Shown piece by piece: positions 48,532 to 60,999 of a stretch of DNA of 64,000 nucleotides. Position 1 is the first letter of the stretch, and every line of letters starts with the position of its first letter. The stretch comes from Taiwanofungus camphoratus (taxonomy: Eukaryota; Basidiomycota; Agaricomycetes; Polyporales; Taiwanofungaceae). The position numbers were made by a program, and so were the translations under genes. The notes beneath the pieces were generated by a model. It saw only the letters and a list, made by a program, of their open reading frames with translations. It ran no database searches and had not been told where the DNA came from. The stretch spans positions 2,170,001 through 2,234,000 of the forward strand of contig CP021222.1 in assembly GCA_003999685.1 (NCBI GenBank). Reading direction: 5' to 3'.

Positions 48532-51500
48532 TTACAAATAGCGGATCGAATCAATCCCAAGGCTGCGTCGCGCATGGATGATGGCCACCAATTCCTTGAT
48601 GGACTCTTCCAATATCACTACGTTGTCCAACAGTTGAGACAATGTGATGCTCGTGGTCTTCATCCGCTGTTCTTCCTCATCATCACCATCGTTCTCTAAC
48701 TGCTCAGGCTCGGTCCGCCTTTCACCCCACTGCCCGGAGGCAGAGAAGACATCCTCCTCATCTGCGTTCCATTTCCGGGGTTTCGCAGGCGTCCATGGGC
48801 CCACGGAAGGAGCAGGAGCAACGAAAGGCTCAACTACAATTGCACCTGTCTTCTGGTAATGAGGTCCGAAAGGGCTAGCGTCGACATTCCTATGTCCCCG
48901 AGATGGAGTGGTAGGCTCAGCCACGACGGTCTTCGCTGGCTTGTTCTTCTTCGGTGTCAAGAATGATACGAGAGACGACGACGTTGACTTTGACCTTGGC
49001 TTAGACCGCGGGGTAGTCGTTTCCGATGAGGGAGTTGCAGTAGTACTCGCGAAGAGACCGGACTTTGGCGTTGCGCCTGCATCCAGCTCGAGCGCGAGAT
49101 TCAGCGCATCGGTCAAGTTTTCTGAGAATAGCAAGCCCTGCCGTCGCTCAAGAAGGTATCTATCGAAGTTGCCAACCATCTGTCTATATCGCTCCAGCTG
49201 GGACACCAACCCATGAAAAATCGAATGCACCACAGGCCGCGACTGCTCATCGATGCTGGATGCAGGTAAGTAATTAGAATCTGAGGCAAGCTTCTCCTCT
49301 ATTCGAAAATCGACTGAGCGATCATCTCCGTCATCCTCACCAACAGTAAGATGGTTTTCACGCTCTTGGCCATTAGCAGGCGTTTCTGTGTCCTTGGGAG
49401 CGAAGGTAAGCCAGCCAGCAAGTGACCGATCCGGACATAGCGCCAAAGTGGCCAATACGCCCGTCAACGCCATGTTCAATTCTGGGGTGTTAGAAAAAAA
49501 CTTCCGGAGAATTTCTAGAACTAGGGAGAGCACGGGATCGTTGGGATTGAGTCGGTGTTTCGACCTCACCCTAGTCTCGGTATCAATGTCCTGCTGAAAA
49601 CACATTTGGCTTTGAATCGAGAGTAGCGCGTCCCGCAAATAATGGTCGTAGCCAGTACTGAAGGCATCCTCGTTGTGATTGGGGTCGACTCGGGATACAA
49701 GAGTGAGATACAAACCCATCTCTCGCTCGTGTGTCCAATATGTCGTATCCGGTTGAATAAAGACGGCTGAGGTTGTGGGTGTCGGATTGCTACTGATAGC
49801 AGATATTTTGGTATCTTCAGCACCTGGATATACGAATGTTTCCTCATCGTCTTCATCGACAACAGTAGGGGACGATCGTTCCTCCCCTACTGATTGCAGG
49901 GCGCCTGGCTGAGGAAAGCTTGTGGCTTTGGGGTCGTGGATGACAACGAGGAGCCTGTCCACGCATAGTGGACAATAGTGAAGGAGCAATGACTGAAGCA
50001 ACTGTAGCGCAGCTGTGGCAGTAGGCTGGGATTTCGACCGGAGGTTGCTTAAAAGCAAATCTTTCAGCGTGAAACGCCCCATGGATGTAAAATACTCGGA
50101 CTGCTTTCTTGATTCTGGAGCTTCCATCTCCAAGAGCACCATCGCAGTGCTCTTTCGTCGCCGGAGCTTTGTCTGCCTGTCAGCACTAGTCGCAGATCTC
50201 GCACTCGGAGGCACGTTTCCACTGAGATTGAGTGTCTGTGGACGGGGCCGAATTCGGCCCAGATCTTCATTATTATCCTCGCTCATAAGGAAATCAATGA
50301 GCAGATCCGCCAATTGTCCATTTTCCAATGTGCGAATCATGATTTCGATGTAAGACATGATGGCCACAGCGCTTCCATCAGCATCCGAGCACTCAAGGAT
50401 GGACGGATAAAGCACATTCTCAAGGAAACCCCTCCGAACGGCGTCCAATATCGATTGGACGATAGCTGAGCCTACGAGTGCCGAAGGTTCGAGACTATCT
50501 GAGGTATCGTGTACGATGTTTCTCCTAAGAACATCCTGGAGAAACTCTAGGAGCTTCAAGAAATGATCCAAACGCGCTTTGAAATCAGGATTCAGCGAGT
50601 CCTCCATCCCAACCGCTCGATTCTTTTCGCGGGCTGCTTCGAGCTTCTCCTTCTCGTCCTCGGAGGGCTCTGTGATAGAACTGCCAAGGAACATCCCATT
50701 GCCTTGTTGGCTGTCTGCTGGCACTGACAGACGAATTTCCAGCTTGGATGGTAGCAGAGAATAAACGGCAGAGAGACCACCAGCGAGCACCTCAGAGAAA
50801 TCACCGTCCAGGATATATTCGGCGAGAGCAAGGGCTGCGTCAGTAGTGGGATCTGGAGGCAGAGAATCTGCGGAGGCTGAGGATTTTGCTAGATATTCAT
50901 CCCCTGCTGGTTTATGTGCTGGCTCTCCAGGCGACATAGCAACATCCATCAGAAAGAGAAGTCCAGCACGAGCAAAATCACCAATATGGCCCTCACGATG
51001 GACAAAGCGCAAGAGATAATTGAACAGAAGGAATTCGTACTCTGGTTTCTTCGTGATTGAAGAAGCTGGCGCCGAGCTGACCGTTTCTTGCGAAGGCGTC
51101 GGAGAGGAGGCGCGTCGCGCTCTTGGAGAATCCGTAGAGAGCTGACCTTCCGGTTCTACACTCTGCGGTTCATCTTCTTCATCCTCTTCCTCATCCTCTT
51201 CCTCTTCGACTGAAAACAACGGTTCTGGTCTATACCATTGCTTGTCGTGGAAGAAGATCATGAGTAGTTCCCGATATGTCCGAATGCGACTGCATAATAT
51301 ACAAAGAAGGTTGACCACTATATTGCATATTTGAGTATATGTTCGTAAGAAATTGAGACAAGATAACATACAGTCTTCCTCGTATTCTGAGGGTTGGCTT
51401 CTTACCGCATTCCCAGCAGCGCCCATGATCTTATTTCGACCATCTAGCTGTTCTTGAAGATCGTCGCCAACACAAGTTCTGAGTAATCGGAGAACAGCTT

Positions 51501-52107
51501 TGTGGACAGCTGAATGTACCAGAAATTGCTCGTCTAGCAGTACGACCATATTTTGTACGGCACGCAGAACCTCGGCTTGAATGCCAAATGGACGGTCGGC
51601 TTCACTGAGCTTAACGAGAGTACCCAAAACATCTGGGGTTCACGCATGAACGAAGAAGGGCACCACCTGAGTCTTAGAACGTACCGTTCTTCAGAAGGTA
51701 TTCCAGACAAGCACCCGTGCCGCTATAACCCGCGATGTGAACCCTATCATAACGACTCTGCGATCACACGGGAAACCCACCCTTCTTCAGTCCTCGTTGA
51801 CTCCCACACAAGCGCATCAACCATAGACTGTAGACGTGCTGGTACATCGGTCGCCTTTATTCCTCGAGATAATTGGCGTTCGTCTGGTTGTAGCAAGGTA
51901 TTCTACCGTATCTGTTGGTAACTCCCGTTTACGAGCAACTTTGGAGATAACCTACCTTGATCAAGATCCATGATTTATGAAATTCTTGTGCATGATCGAC
52001 CTGGTGAAGCTGTTAGGTCGTCTTTGCGGAAGAAGCGTGATAGCGCATACCTCGATCTTCGGGGTTGGTTGACTGCCTGACCGAAGAAATTTGGAGAAAT
52101 AGTCCAT
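48532..52107 (-). CDS. FHIP / RAI16-like protein (FTS-Hook complex subunit)
   Basis: In Aspergillus and animals FHIP links early endosomes to Hook and dynein for microtubule transport. I place the start at MDYFSKFLRSG (52107). Small exons then join through LHQVDHAQEFHKSWILIK, NTLLQPDERQLSRGIKATDV, RVIAES and GTGACLEYLLKND into the long exon. RAI16 signatures include FGIQAEVLRAVQNMVVLLDE, IRTYRELLMIFFHDKQWYR, EYEFLLFNYLLRFVHREG, DFARAGLLFLMDVAM and AEYILDGDFSEVLAGGLSAVYS. A Glu/Asp run (VEEEEDEEEDEED) and Ser/Thr-rich linkers interrupt the helical core. The total is about 1,120-1,130 residues, ending SLGIDSIRYL. The 3' end converges on the DNAJC9-like gene, 194 bp apart. Confidence 0.88.
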
Positions 52108-52683
52108 GCGGCGGTCTGCACTTAGATTTCAGGCCTCGGGCACCTAATGCTGGTGTAAGAACGTGGCAGAAAGGAAGCAGCCCGCTATCAAACCTGAGGC
52201 GGGAATAGGTAATATGTAGTAAGTACTGCGGGTCGCCAGGGTACTTCAAGATGTATGTAAGTATTCCCACACCGATCACTCAGGATCACAACCGCAAAAT
52301 GACACTGCACAGCGCCATAACCTTTATCTCCTAGAGTCTGCCGATGTCCTTCAATCTGTAACCATCATTTTGCAACCTCTTCAATGGTAGCGCCGGATTG
52401 AGGTTGTCTGATATCACCGGGGACTCTGAGGCTGTGAGGTTTCACAAGTCTTTCTCGTCATAATGTACATTGTCTCGTAAGGCCTGTGTTGTACCAGCCT
52501 ATGATCGAACACCATGCGGCTGACCCAGTCTATGTCACCTCTAATGGCTAGCAAAAACAGGACATGAAAGAGAGCGCTCGTGTGCCTCCATGTTCTCCTA
52601 CACCAGTATGTTGTCGACCTCTGCTGCGACGTTGGGATCACTCCCCACACCTTCCACCGCATTCATTCCCTTTTGGATAAAGA
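52108..52683. other. upstream region of the FHIP gene
   Basis: 576 bp with no convincing gene. It likely holds the FHIP promoter. Confidence 0.4.
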
Positions 52684-53081
52684 ATGGTACCTTATCTTGT
52701 AGAGAGGCTAAGTGTTGGGATTGAAGTAGTGTCACCTCAAGCACAGTTCGTGCGGTGGAATTTCAGCCTTCAGTCGTGTCTATTCTCCGCTCCAAGGCAA
52801 CGTCGGTCGCTACTCTCATCGATACCCACCAAGGGAAGATAACCAGGAAGCACACTGATGGTCTGGTCGTTGCTCTCGCTCAAAGAGTGGAGTCGCTCGA
52901 TAACGTTGTGGGTGCGTATGAAGGCGAGAGATTTGGTGTCCTTATTATGGGAACATCATTTGCAATCGTCCTGCTGGCCGAGGTTACCTCTTTGATCCTG
53001 TACTACATGATGCCGTATTTACCAAGGATCACTCCGTCGTTCTCCCTCAAAAATCAGTGTCAAACATGGAATCGCAGATGA
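52684..53081 (+). CDS. possible small single-pass membrane protein (about 108 residues)
   Basis: A tentative two-exon model: exon 1 is MVPYL at 52684-52698, a 72-bp GT-AG intron follows, and exon 2 runs from PSVVSILRSKATS to the stop at 53081. The middle is polar and helical (GLVVALAQRVESLDNVVGAY), then there is one hydrophobic segment (VLIMGTSFAIVLLAEV, about 52940-53000) and a basic tail (TWNRR). The amphipathic helix plus single TM helix looks protein-like, which is why I list it. I know no relative. The first exon is only five codons, so this is weak. Confidence 0.3.
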
Positions 53082-53221
53082 TGCAGAACGTTGTCATAAT
53101 GTCTATTGATATTACAGGTATGCCTGGTGAGTAGACGAATGTACAGTGAATGGCCATGAGAAACTGCAAAGTTGCGTATGTGTCTAGTCCAGGACGGACA
53201 AAATCGATGCACCCGCGGTCA

Positions 53222-56200
53222 TTAAATGTTTTGACATATTGTACAATTGAACGTTATGCGATCCCGGAAAACCACAGCTAGAAGGGTACGAGTGAGAACG
53301 AGACCAAAATACAATTAGGAATCTTGACGTACGAAGAACAATCAATGCAGCGAGGACCGCGACCACCACCGCGAAGACGAAAGTGTACTTCACGACCTAT
53401 TGAAAGTCAAATCAGCACACTCTGTGAAAAGCAATGGAAAAAGGACACACAATCCATCGGCGTTGCCTTTTCTGCTTAGTCGAGAACAGAGGTGGACGAA
53501 TCTGCTTCGATGGCCGCAACCAGACTAGGGAGTCATTAGTTATGGATGCAGAAGGATGATAATACGTGACTTACACATCATGGTGGAGTGCGCCTTATCA
53601 ATAAAAGGAATAAGAGTGGGTGGGGCCAGGAGGATCAAGAGGATGTGTGCAAGCAAGAAGTCCGAGCTCCACAAAGACATCTCAACGATCTTGACAACGT
53701 ACTCTCGCGCGGGCTGTGACAAAGCGGAGTTACCGAGACCTCTGCCATACCACTTTCCTGACCACCATGCACGATTCGTCTCATCGGTCTTCAGCTCACG
53801 AGAGAGGAAGACAGAAATTAATATCTTTTGAACGGAACGCTGGATCGCGATAATCGAAACAACGCCAAGCACGGCATGCGATGCATCCCAAAGCTCCAGG
53901 AACCACTGAAGCAATCTGTAAGACTCTTAAACTCCTTCAACAAGGTAATGACTTACAAAGAATTCGAAGAAGGCGATTAGTCCCACCAGAGAGAGGAAGT
54001 GTGCAAATGCCGCCATCACCGATGCAAACTTAGTCCAGGACTCCATCATCGGCCCCAAGAACAAAGATACGAAGAACAGTGTTAGGAGGACAGCCGCATT
54101 CCAGACCACTGGTCCAATTGAAATCACCACAATACGGATCAATGGACTGGGATTTTGTTTGCCATCCCTGTTCGGGAAAGATTTCACGAACATATATGCA
54201 ATGACGAAGATAATCGCTATGCAGATTGGCCATATGATCTCAGAAAATATAACAGCCCTCCATCTGGCTCGGGGCACGTCTCCAGAAAGCTTCTCTGAAG
54301 GATGGCCTAATTTCTTCTTCTTGTAACCTGTAATCATTGTCCGAGAAAGGCGACAGTATCCATACCAGCTGCTGGCCTTCGTGCGGGAGTTACCACGGGA
54401 CATCCAACGCAAAAATTCCCGATAGTCGATGATGAAATCAGGGAAGGAGAACTGATGAGGGTTGAAGACAAACGGTGCGATGCACAATGACAGGACGGAG
54501 AACCAGAAATAAATGAGGAAGGGTGTCCAAATCGCCATTGTGGCATATAGTAGCAGTAGTATGTTCCGCATACCCATATAAATGCTGGGCCCAGCAAAAC
54601 GGGAGTAGAGTACGGTGAAAGACATTCGGGTGGTTGCAAATCCACGTCCAGTGGCAATGTAACGAGCACCTCCGAACGTCAGATTGCTGAGAATGGATTG
54701 TGAGTAGATTTGTGTAGAGAAGACTTCAAAGATGGGAGAGAGAGAAAGGAAGTGCTTCCCGAGACGAAGGAGCGCCTTCCCTGTGCCTCTTTCGAGTAAT
54801 TCTGAGGGGAAAAGGAACTCAGGGTGAAGTATACTGCAGCGAAGATTCTAGCTTACCTTGCAAGAACAATGGTAGGAAAGCAATGAAGAATACGAGGAAA
54901 ATGGATATAATACAGCGTTTGATCCAATCGAAAACAGGCTTGAGATTGTAGCAACCAGGCTGGCCACCAAGAACATTGCCCTGCGAATCGGTCTTGCATA
55001 CCGCAAGCTCTTTGTTCAATGTACCGATATACAGGACTTAAATGGCATATAAATACCAGGACGACGACAGAGGACAAAGTCGAAACTCACGAGTGACCAT
55101 GAAGACTTGAATCGAATAGATGACCAATATATTATTGATGTGGAAACCGGGATGGCCGTAATAAAACGTAAGGAACCTGTCCAAGGGCAGCTGGGTTCCC
55201 AAGTAGTAGTATTCTCTGCTGAGCATTTGTTCACCCATACCAGTCCCAAGCTTCGTCTGAAAGTTCAAAATCGTGCCGAAACCAAGATCACGTCCCTTTC
55301 CACATTGATAGTATTCTAAGTGCTTGATACGGCCACCTCGCCCGATCGCATTCATACCGGCAAAGATATCCTCGTTGAGATGGAGACCCTTCTGGGCCTT
55401 GGAGACACCTCCCCGTGTGCTCATGAACGTTGCGTTCAGGAAATCAGGATGACCATAATGCAGTTTACCACCGATCCAAGCCAACACGCGAGGGGTCATG
55501 GTACCAAAAGTTTGTTCCTTGCCTGCGGCAATATCACCGAGGACACCAATGTTCTCCGAAAAAATATACTCGCGGGTACCCACGATAGCCACAGGTGATC
55601 TTTTGAACTCCTTGTGACCCCATTGTGCATAAGGGCTCTGACTCGAGACCGAGTATTGCTCGAATTCGCCGAGAATACTTCGAACTTTGAGGCACTCCTC
55701 TAGGTAATTATCTTGATTAGCGTCGATGAGCTGTAAGTATTCGCCCCTGTAGAAAATGATGGCATGATTCTGGTTATCTGACTTGCCGTCACCTAGGATA
55801 GGATTTCCGGGCAGTTCAACGCGGAATTTCGGCTTCCTTTTACCAGTCTTTTCATCGATCTCCGAATGCCCATCAATGAGAACAGAGAACAGTCGTGGGT
55901 CTCCACCCTTTTGTCCTGGCTCTTCGTCCAAATAAGCGATCTGGAGATCTGGATATGCCCGTAACAAGAATTCGGCGTTCTCCAATTCCTCTTTGTTGAA
56001 CTTGGCGTACCGTTGCATGGAGACCGTGAACTTGAACTTCCGTCGCGACATGCGCTCCAGCTCTCGCTCGAGCCGGTCGGTATTGCCAGCGAACCTCTGC
56101 ACGATCTGCGGGTTCTCGACTCGATAGAGCAACTTGATGGCTTTCGAGTAGTTCATCATTCCAGATACTGTACGGTAAAGCGTTTGAGCCCGAAGCGAGG

Positions 56201-59186
56201 CCCAAATACGGGTACGCAGAGTGTATTCAGGTGCAGCAGTCTTGAACCCAATGCAATAGAACGGAAGATCATCTGTCCTACTGTTATGCTTCTCGTTGGT
56301 ACTGACGGTCCCATCGAAAGTGGTTGTAGCTGTAGCATTCTCTTCGGCGAGTATCTTGGTATCCTTGACAAAATTGTCCCATTCCACCGGATGGAGCTGC
56401 TTCAGGTACTCAAGAAGCGTAACGCGAGTGTTCTGATCCTCTTCTCTAATGATCTCACGCAAGCTCAACAAGATCTTCTCAGAGTAGTGGGGAACCAAAA
56501 CGGTGAAGGTGGGCATCGATTCCACTGGGAGAGAATCCGGTAGTGCAGTCGTGAGAGACGATGCAAAGAAAGAAATACGTCGTTCGGCTTCTCCGCCCGC
56601 GGGGAAAAAGTCACTTTCATTACCAGTGTTGTGAGTGAAGAAAGGCGGTGCACGCAGAATACGACGACCGTCGGGACCATCAACCTGATGATAGAGGAGT
56701 CGTTGCACGTGATGGATTGATAATAGATGCTCGCGGTACATGGAAATAATGATTGCATTCCAGACTTGTGAAACAAGCACCTGCATATTTGAGTCAGGAC
56801 CGTCGATGCTCATAACAATAGAGGTTCCGCCTACCTTGGGTTTGTATTTGACTTCCATCTCGGCAGTAGCTAGCAACTTGGCGTAAATCCTCTTGGGCAA
56901 CCTTGTATACACCTCTTTCCAAGGCGTCCATATCGAGATTCCAAGGTGGAAGGACCGGATGACACTGAACGTGACAATCCAAATGATATACCAGAGGTAT
57001 GTGTCCAAAAAGAACAGCACCAGATCCATCACGTACATGATAGCGAGGGCGAACGGTACTTGATTTGAGCAGAGAGCAGTTCCGAAGAACTTGTCGTGAC
57101 AACCTTGAACCTTGGTGCGCGCCATCACGGCAATAGGACTACTGAAGGACTCCGTAAGGAAAAAGTAGGACTCAACGAACTTGCACCCAAAGATGAGCGT
57201 CCACAGCAAAACGGAGGTGAAACGAGCACCGCCATCCAGAGTGGGATACGACGCCGTGAAAGTCTGCGAGGCCATATACTTGCGTGACTTTCCGGCCACT
57301 CTGTCACCGAACATGCGACCAGAGGGGATGACACCGAAGATCACTGTAACGACGACGGAAACGAAGAACTGGACGATACCAACAATGTGCGAAATATTCC
57401 CTTTAGTATCGTCCACCATAGCTATGTAGATGGTCGGACCTCCCGTCAATGCGAGGATAATCAATAGGAAGACGAGGCGCGTGGTCAAATGTGAGGCATT
57501 ATTCCAAGTGGTTGGGGTAAAGGAAAACTCGGCCAAAGTAGCGCATATCATGATCAAGGTCGCTACTGCGCCCCCCAATGCTGTTGCAGACCACGACATT
57601 GCTGCCGAAGGACGTTGCTTGTTCGTAGGTGTGTAGACCTTTGGCGAGTTATAGGCAGTGAAGAACCAGAAGACTGCAACATGCAATATCCAAATACGAT
57701 TGAAATTGATGAGAAGATGAGCAAGAGACCGCTTCTCGAAGAACGTTTTGAAGAACACCCGGTTCCAGGCAACCTTGCCAAGTTTCATAAAACGTTGCGC
57801 AGGAGGGACGTCAACTAACCGTGTCTGCGATAATTTTGTGATCGATGAGTTGCCAAATCAATGTTGTATGATACAAACGTACATTGTCATTCAGCACGAT
57901 CTTGGCAAGACCTTCAGGATACCAGAAGAGTTGGTTGATGTCGTCATACCCAATAATTTCATTATGATCTCTTTCCCTTCTGACGAACTTCCCTTCGACG
58001 ACCTCGTATCCTTGGTCACGCATGAAGCGATAAAGTGGCTTGATCACAGACTCAAGGTATAAACCTTCTGGAACTGGATCCATCCTGTTCTGACACTCAG
58101 GGCTCCGGTAGTAATCGTCTGCACATTTGAAAATGAAGCAGAGACACTCGGGAGTGAAACGGACGTTGCCTGCCTCAGCCCAGCAAAGGAGCCAAAGGGC
58201 AACCTGACGGAGGCGGTCGTACTGGCTCATGATATGCATCGCATTGCGCCACCTGTTCAGTGCACTGTCGAGCGACTTTGTGCTAGCTGTTTTGACCTTG
58301 CCTTTGACACTCCGGAGGCGTTGTAGACCAGGATTCTGAGACTGTCCAACGGCATCATCGAGATTGAGCTGTGCTGCAAAATACCATTTGCGGTAGTTAG
58401 CGTGCTGACCACCGATGTAGTCAGCATGAATGGTGAGGAGAGCCTGATTGGGTGTCATTCGTGACGCTCGCGAGTCGAGGAGGTGCATTAGGAAGTCAAA
58501 CTATGTGAAGGTGATCAACTGGAAACTGGACACATCAAAGACATGACTAACCATGTTGCGCATAGAATCTCTTTGAAAACCAAACTTTTGAGCAAGGTCC
58601 AAGAAGATATCTTCGATCTCCTCGGTTGACATAGGTATCTGGCGCGCCTGAGTCCAAGCGGGGTAGGGCTCATTGGAACCGGGTATATCGGCAAACGGGT
58701 TCATGCCATTCATGTCTGAGCTGAAGCTCATGTGCGAGTTGACTGAAGCACTGTAATGACGGCTATATTCGTTGATATCCTCGACACTACCGGCTGTCAA
58801 AAGACATGAGCACGCAGAAACGACTAACAGGTAGAGTAGGTATGAAGGAGAGCATATCGCGGGGATGCACATGACAAGGAGCACAGCGCAGGACCTCGAA
58901 GAAAAGCGTCCAGTTCCCTTAGTGCAATCACAATTTAATGATACTACCACCCTACAACCGTCCGCATATGTCACATTACGGAGGAGAGCGACTTACATTG
59001 CGGGGTAGTCTGGCCATCATAATAGGCGGCGTTCGTTAGCGGGACACTACTAGCATTGCTATGGGTATAAGGATCGGCGGGGTCGCTATCGACTGAGTAT
59101 TGGCGTAAAGGAGGTCCGTAAGGTGACGCTGCGTTAGCGAACGGATTCTGGGGATTTGGGGGCCCATAATCAGGACGGGTAGCCAT
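53222..59186 (-). CDS. 1,3-beta-glucan synthase catalytic subunit FKS1
   Basis: Plasma-membrane GT48 enzyme that makes the main cell wall glucan from UDP-glucose, about 1,750-1,780 residues. It starts [16 protein letters not shown] (59186) in a disordered Pro/Tyr-rich head. The FKS1 N-terminal domain ([20 protein letters not shown], 58480) and the first TM set follow. Resistance region 1 aligns at [13 protein letters not shown] (about 57170-57130). The cytosolic catalytic part includes [58 protein letters not shown]-like TREYIFSEN and [19 protein letters not shown]. Resistance region 2 is [11 protein letters not shown] (about 54932-54900). The second TM set fills 54650-53330. The last intron joins ALIVL to PVVFRD, and the stop is at 53222. 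Confidence 0.95.
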
Positions 59187-60999
59187 GGAGGATGTAGGTC
59201 AGACGGCGGGTATTAGAAGTCAAAATGAACGAGTAAGGAGCGAAAGGACCAGCAACAAGTTTGCGTTGGGTCTGAAGAGCAGGTGGCAAGGCTGAAGAGG
59301 ATGAGAGAAAGAGTGTGGTCGGTGTCACGGTGCTGTTGCTTCCGAAAGACGCTGCCGTCCGTGCATTTTGCGCTGCCGCCCGACGCAGATACGTGGGAAT
59401 CCGTTGCTCTCCATCTTTCGTCGGCAATCCCCAACTTGGGACCATATTCGACTCGTTCCAGTGCACAATAAAGTGTCCTTGTTGATTCACGACAATAAAT
59501 ACACAACCTGTGTCTGATGCCGCACCGTTCCTAACCAGGTCCATGAAATAAGTAGGCCGTACTGTGAGCACTTTCTCATACCTACCAGGCGATCTTTTGC
59601 AAGCAAATCAAACGCCGTCATGTACGTTGCAACAGGCGCTGTGCACTTCCACCATGGTAACGCATTCTTCTAATCCGTCCATCTGTGTAGACGAATCGTG
59701 ATTGTACAGTCCCAAAGAAGCCATTTTCTTACGGCCACGGTCTGAACACGAGTAGTATGTTGTGACTGTTTGAATGGATGCACTCATCCGCCTCAGTGTT
59801 GCGCCGATCCGTGGTTCATCTCAGCTCTCACTCGCGTACTTGAAATGACAGAGACATCGTTGGCACCGTCTGCCGCACAAGTTGCAGCTTTTCAACATGC
59901 GTGCAACTTTCGCATATTCCTCAATCTGGTCGATAACCGCGGCCTGTGCTCCTTTTGTGGCCTGAAAACCACAATGACGGGTGCTCCGTCGATAGCACAG
60001 CTTCATCGCTGAACCGTCGACGACGGTCTCAAAAATGCGATGGATGAATCCATGTCCTTCTCCATGTTGGTATACTCTCGGTGACAATTATTTTCGCTTT
60101 CCGAAGCGTACTCGAAGTAAATCTGATCGGCAGGATGACCGCGAGTTGAGCCTTAGTCAGGACTCGCTCGATGGTCGGAACCCTATCCTAGAATGTCGTG
60201 TATTGGGCCTCACGAATGCCCAAGGTGTATTGACAGAGTCGGTCTGACTAGAGGGAGACTCAGACTTTCATTTCCCGGATTATCAGCTGTGTGGGGGGCT
60301 GCGCTGCCTTCAGGATGTGTGGTGCGCTGCGCAGATATGTAGGTCTGACCCCTTTCGAGAGGTTTCAGGCCTCAGGAAACTTGATTGATATCAGCTCAGG
60401 TTAACAGCAGCTGAACAGCCTGTCGAAGACAGAGCTTTGGACCGGCGGACCGAAAGTATGGGCAGGAGACGACTACGGTGCGTGCGTCGCGCAGTAGAAA
60501 CACGTGCACGTCAATTGCACCGGAACAAAAGTAGAAAGTATTGTTATGCCTCACCGGGGAGTCGGCACCCCCTAGAAGTCGGCAGTTGCCTCTGATTGGC
60601 CAAAAACCCGTCTTTTCTGATGGCTTTCGCAAATGCCGAAAATCTTATTGGTCGACACCCCAACTGCCGACTTCTAGGGGGTGCCGAGTCCCTGGCGAGG
60701 CATAGTACCGCTACTGCTACATCGTATACGGCGTCTGTCAAATGCCACTGTCAAGATTTAGAGCAACACCCGCTAGAGGATCCCACGAAGAGCACTTTGT
60801 CTCCCTGTGATGGACCAGATTACCATCTTAAGCACAACTTTTGATTGGCTGTCACCCATCGATTCATAGACCTGTGCATCATTTACGGAACGACAACGAG
60901 TTGTATCGGCGATGTCAGCTGCTCGTACAAATCATAGCTCATAGGGCAGGTCTGTTCATCAAGGCTCCTTTCCACCCCTTCTCCAATCACCCATTTGAC
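59187..60999. other. FKS1 upstream region, including a MITE
   Basis: 1.8 kb without a convincing gene. The 600 bp next to the FKS1 ATG are probably its promoter and leader. A 133-codon minus-strand frame at 59170-59571 overlaps the FKS1 start and begins with GTG; I treat it as chance. The only clear element is the foldback repeat at about 60.55-60.70 kb. Confidence 0.5.
60547..60702. mobile_element. 156-bp foldback MITE with about 42-bp terminal inverted repeats
   Basis: The left arm (60547-60588) and the right arm (60661-60702) are reverse complements with about four mismatches, and share the core GGCACCCCCTAGAAGTCGGC. About 72 bp lie between the arms. TA flanks both ends (60545-60546 and 60703-60704), so it may be a TA target duplication as in Tc1/mariner-derived MITEs. 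There is no coding capacity. The near-identity of the arms suggests a fairly recent insertion. Confidence 0.7.

Noticed and set aside
59170-59571. 133-codon minus-strand frame upstream of FKS1
   Set aside because: It starts at GTG, overlaps the FKS1 start in another frame and has no motif. The FKS1 start MATRPDYG is standard.
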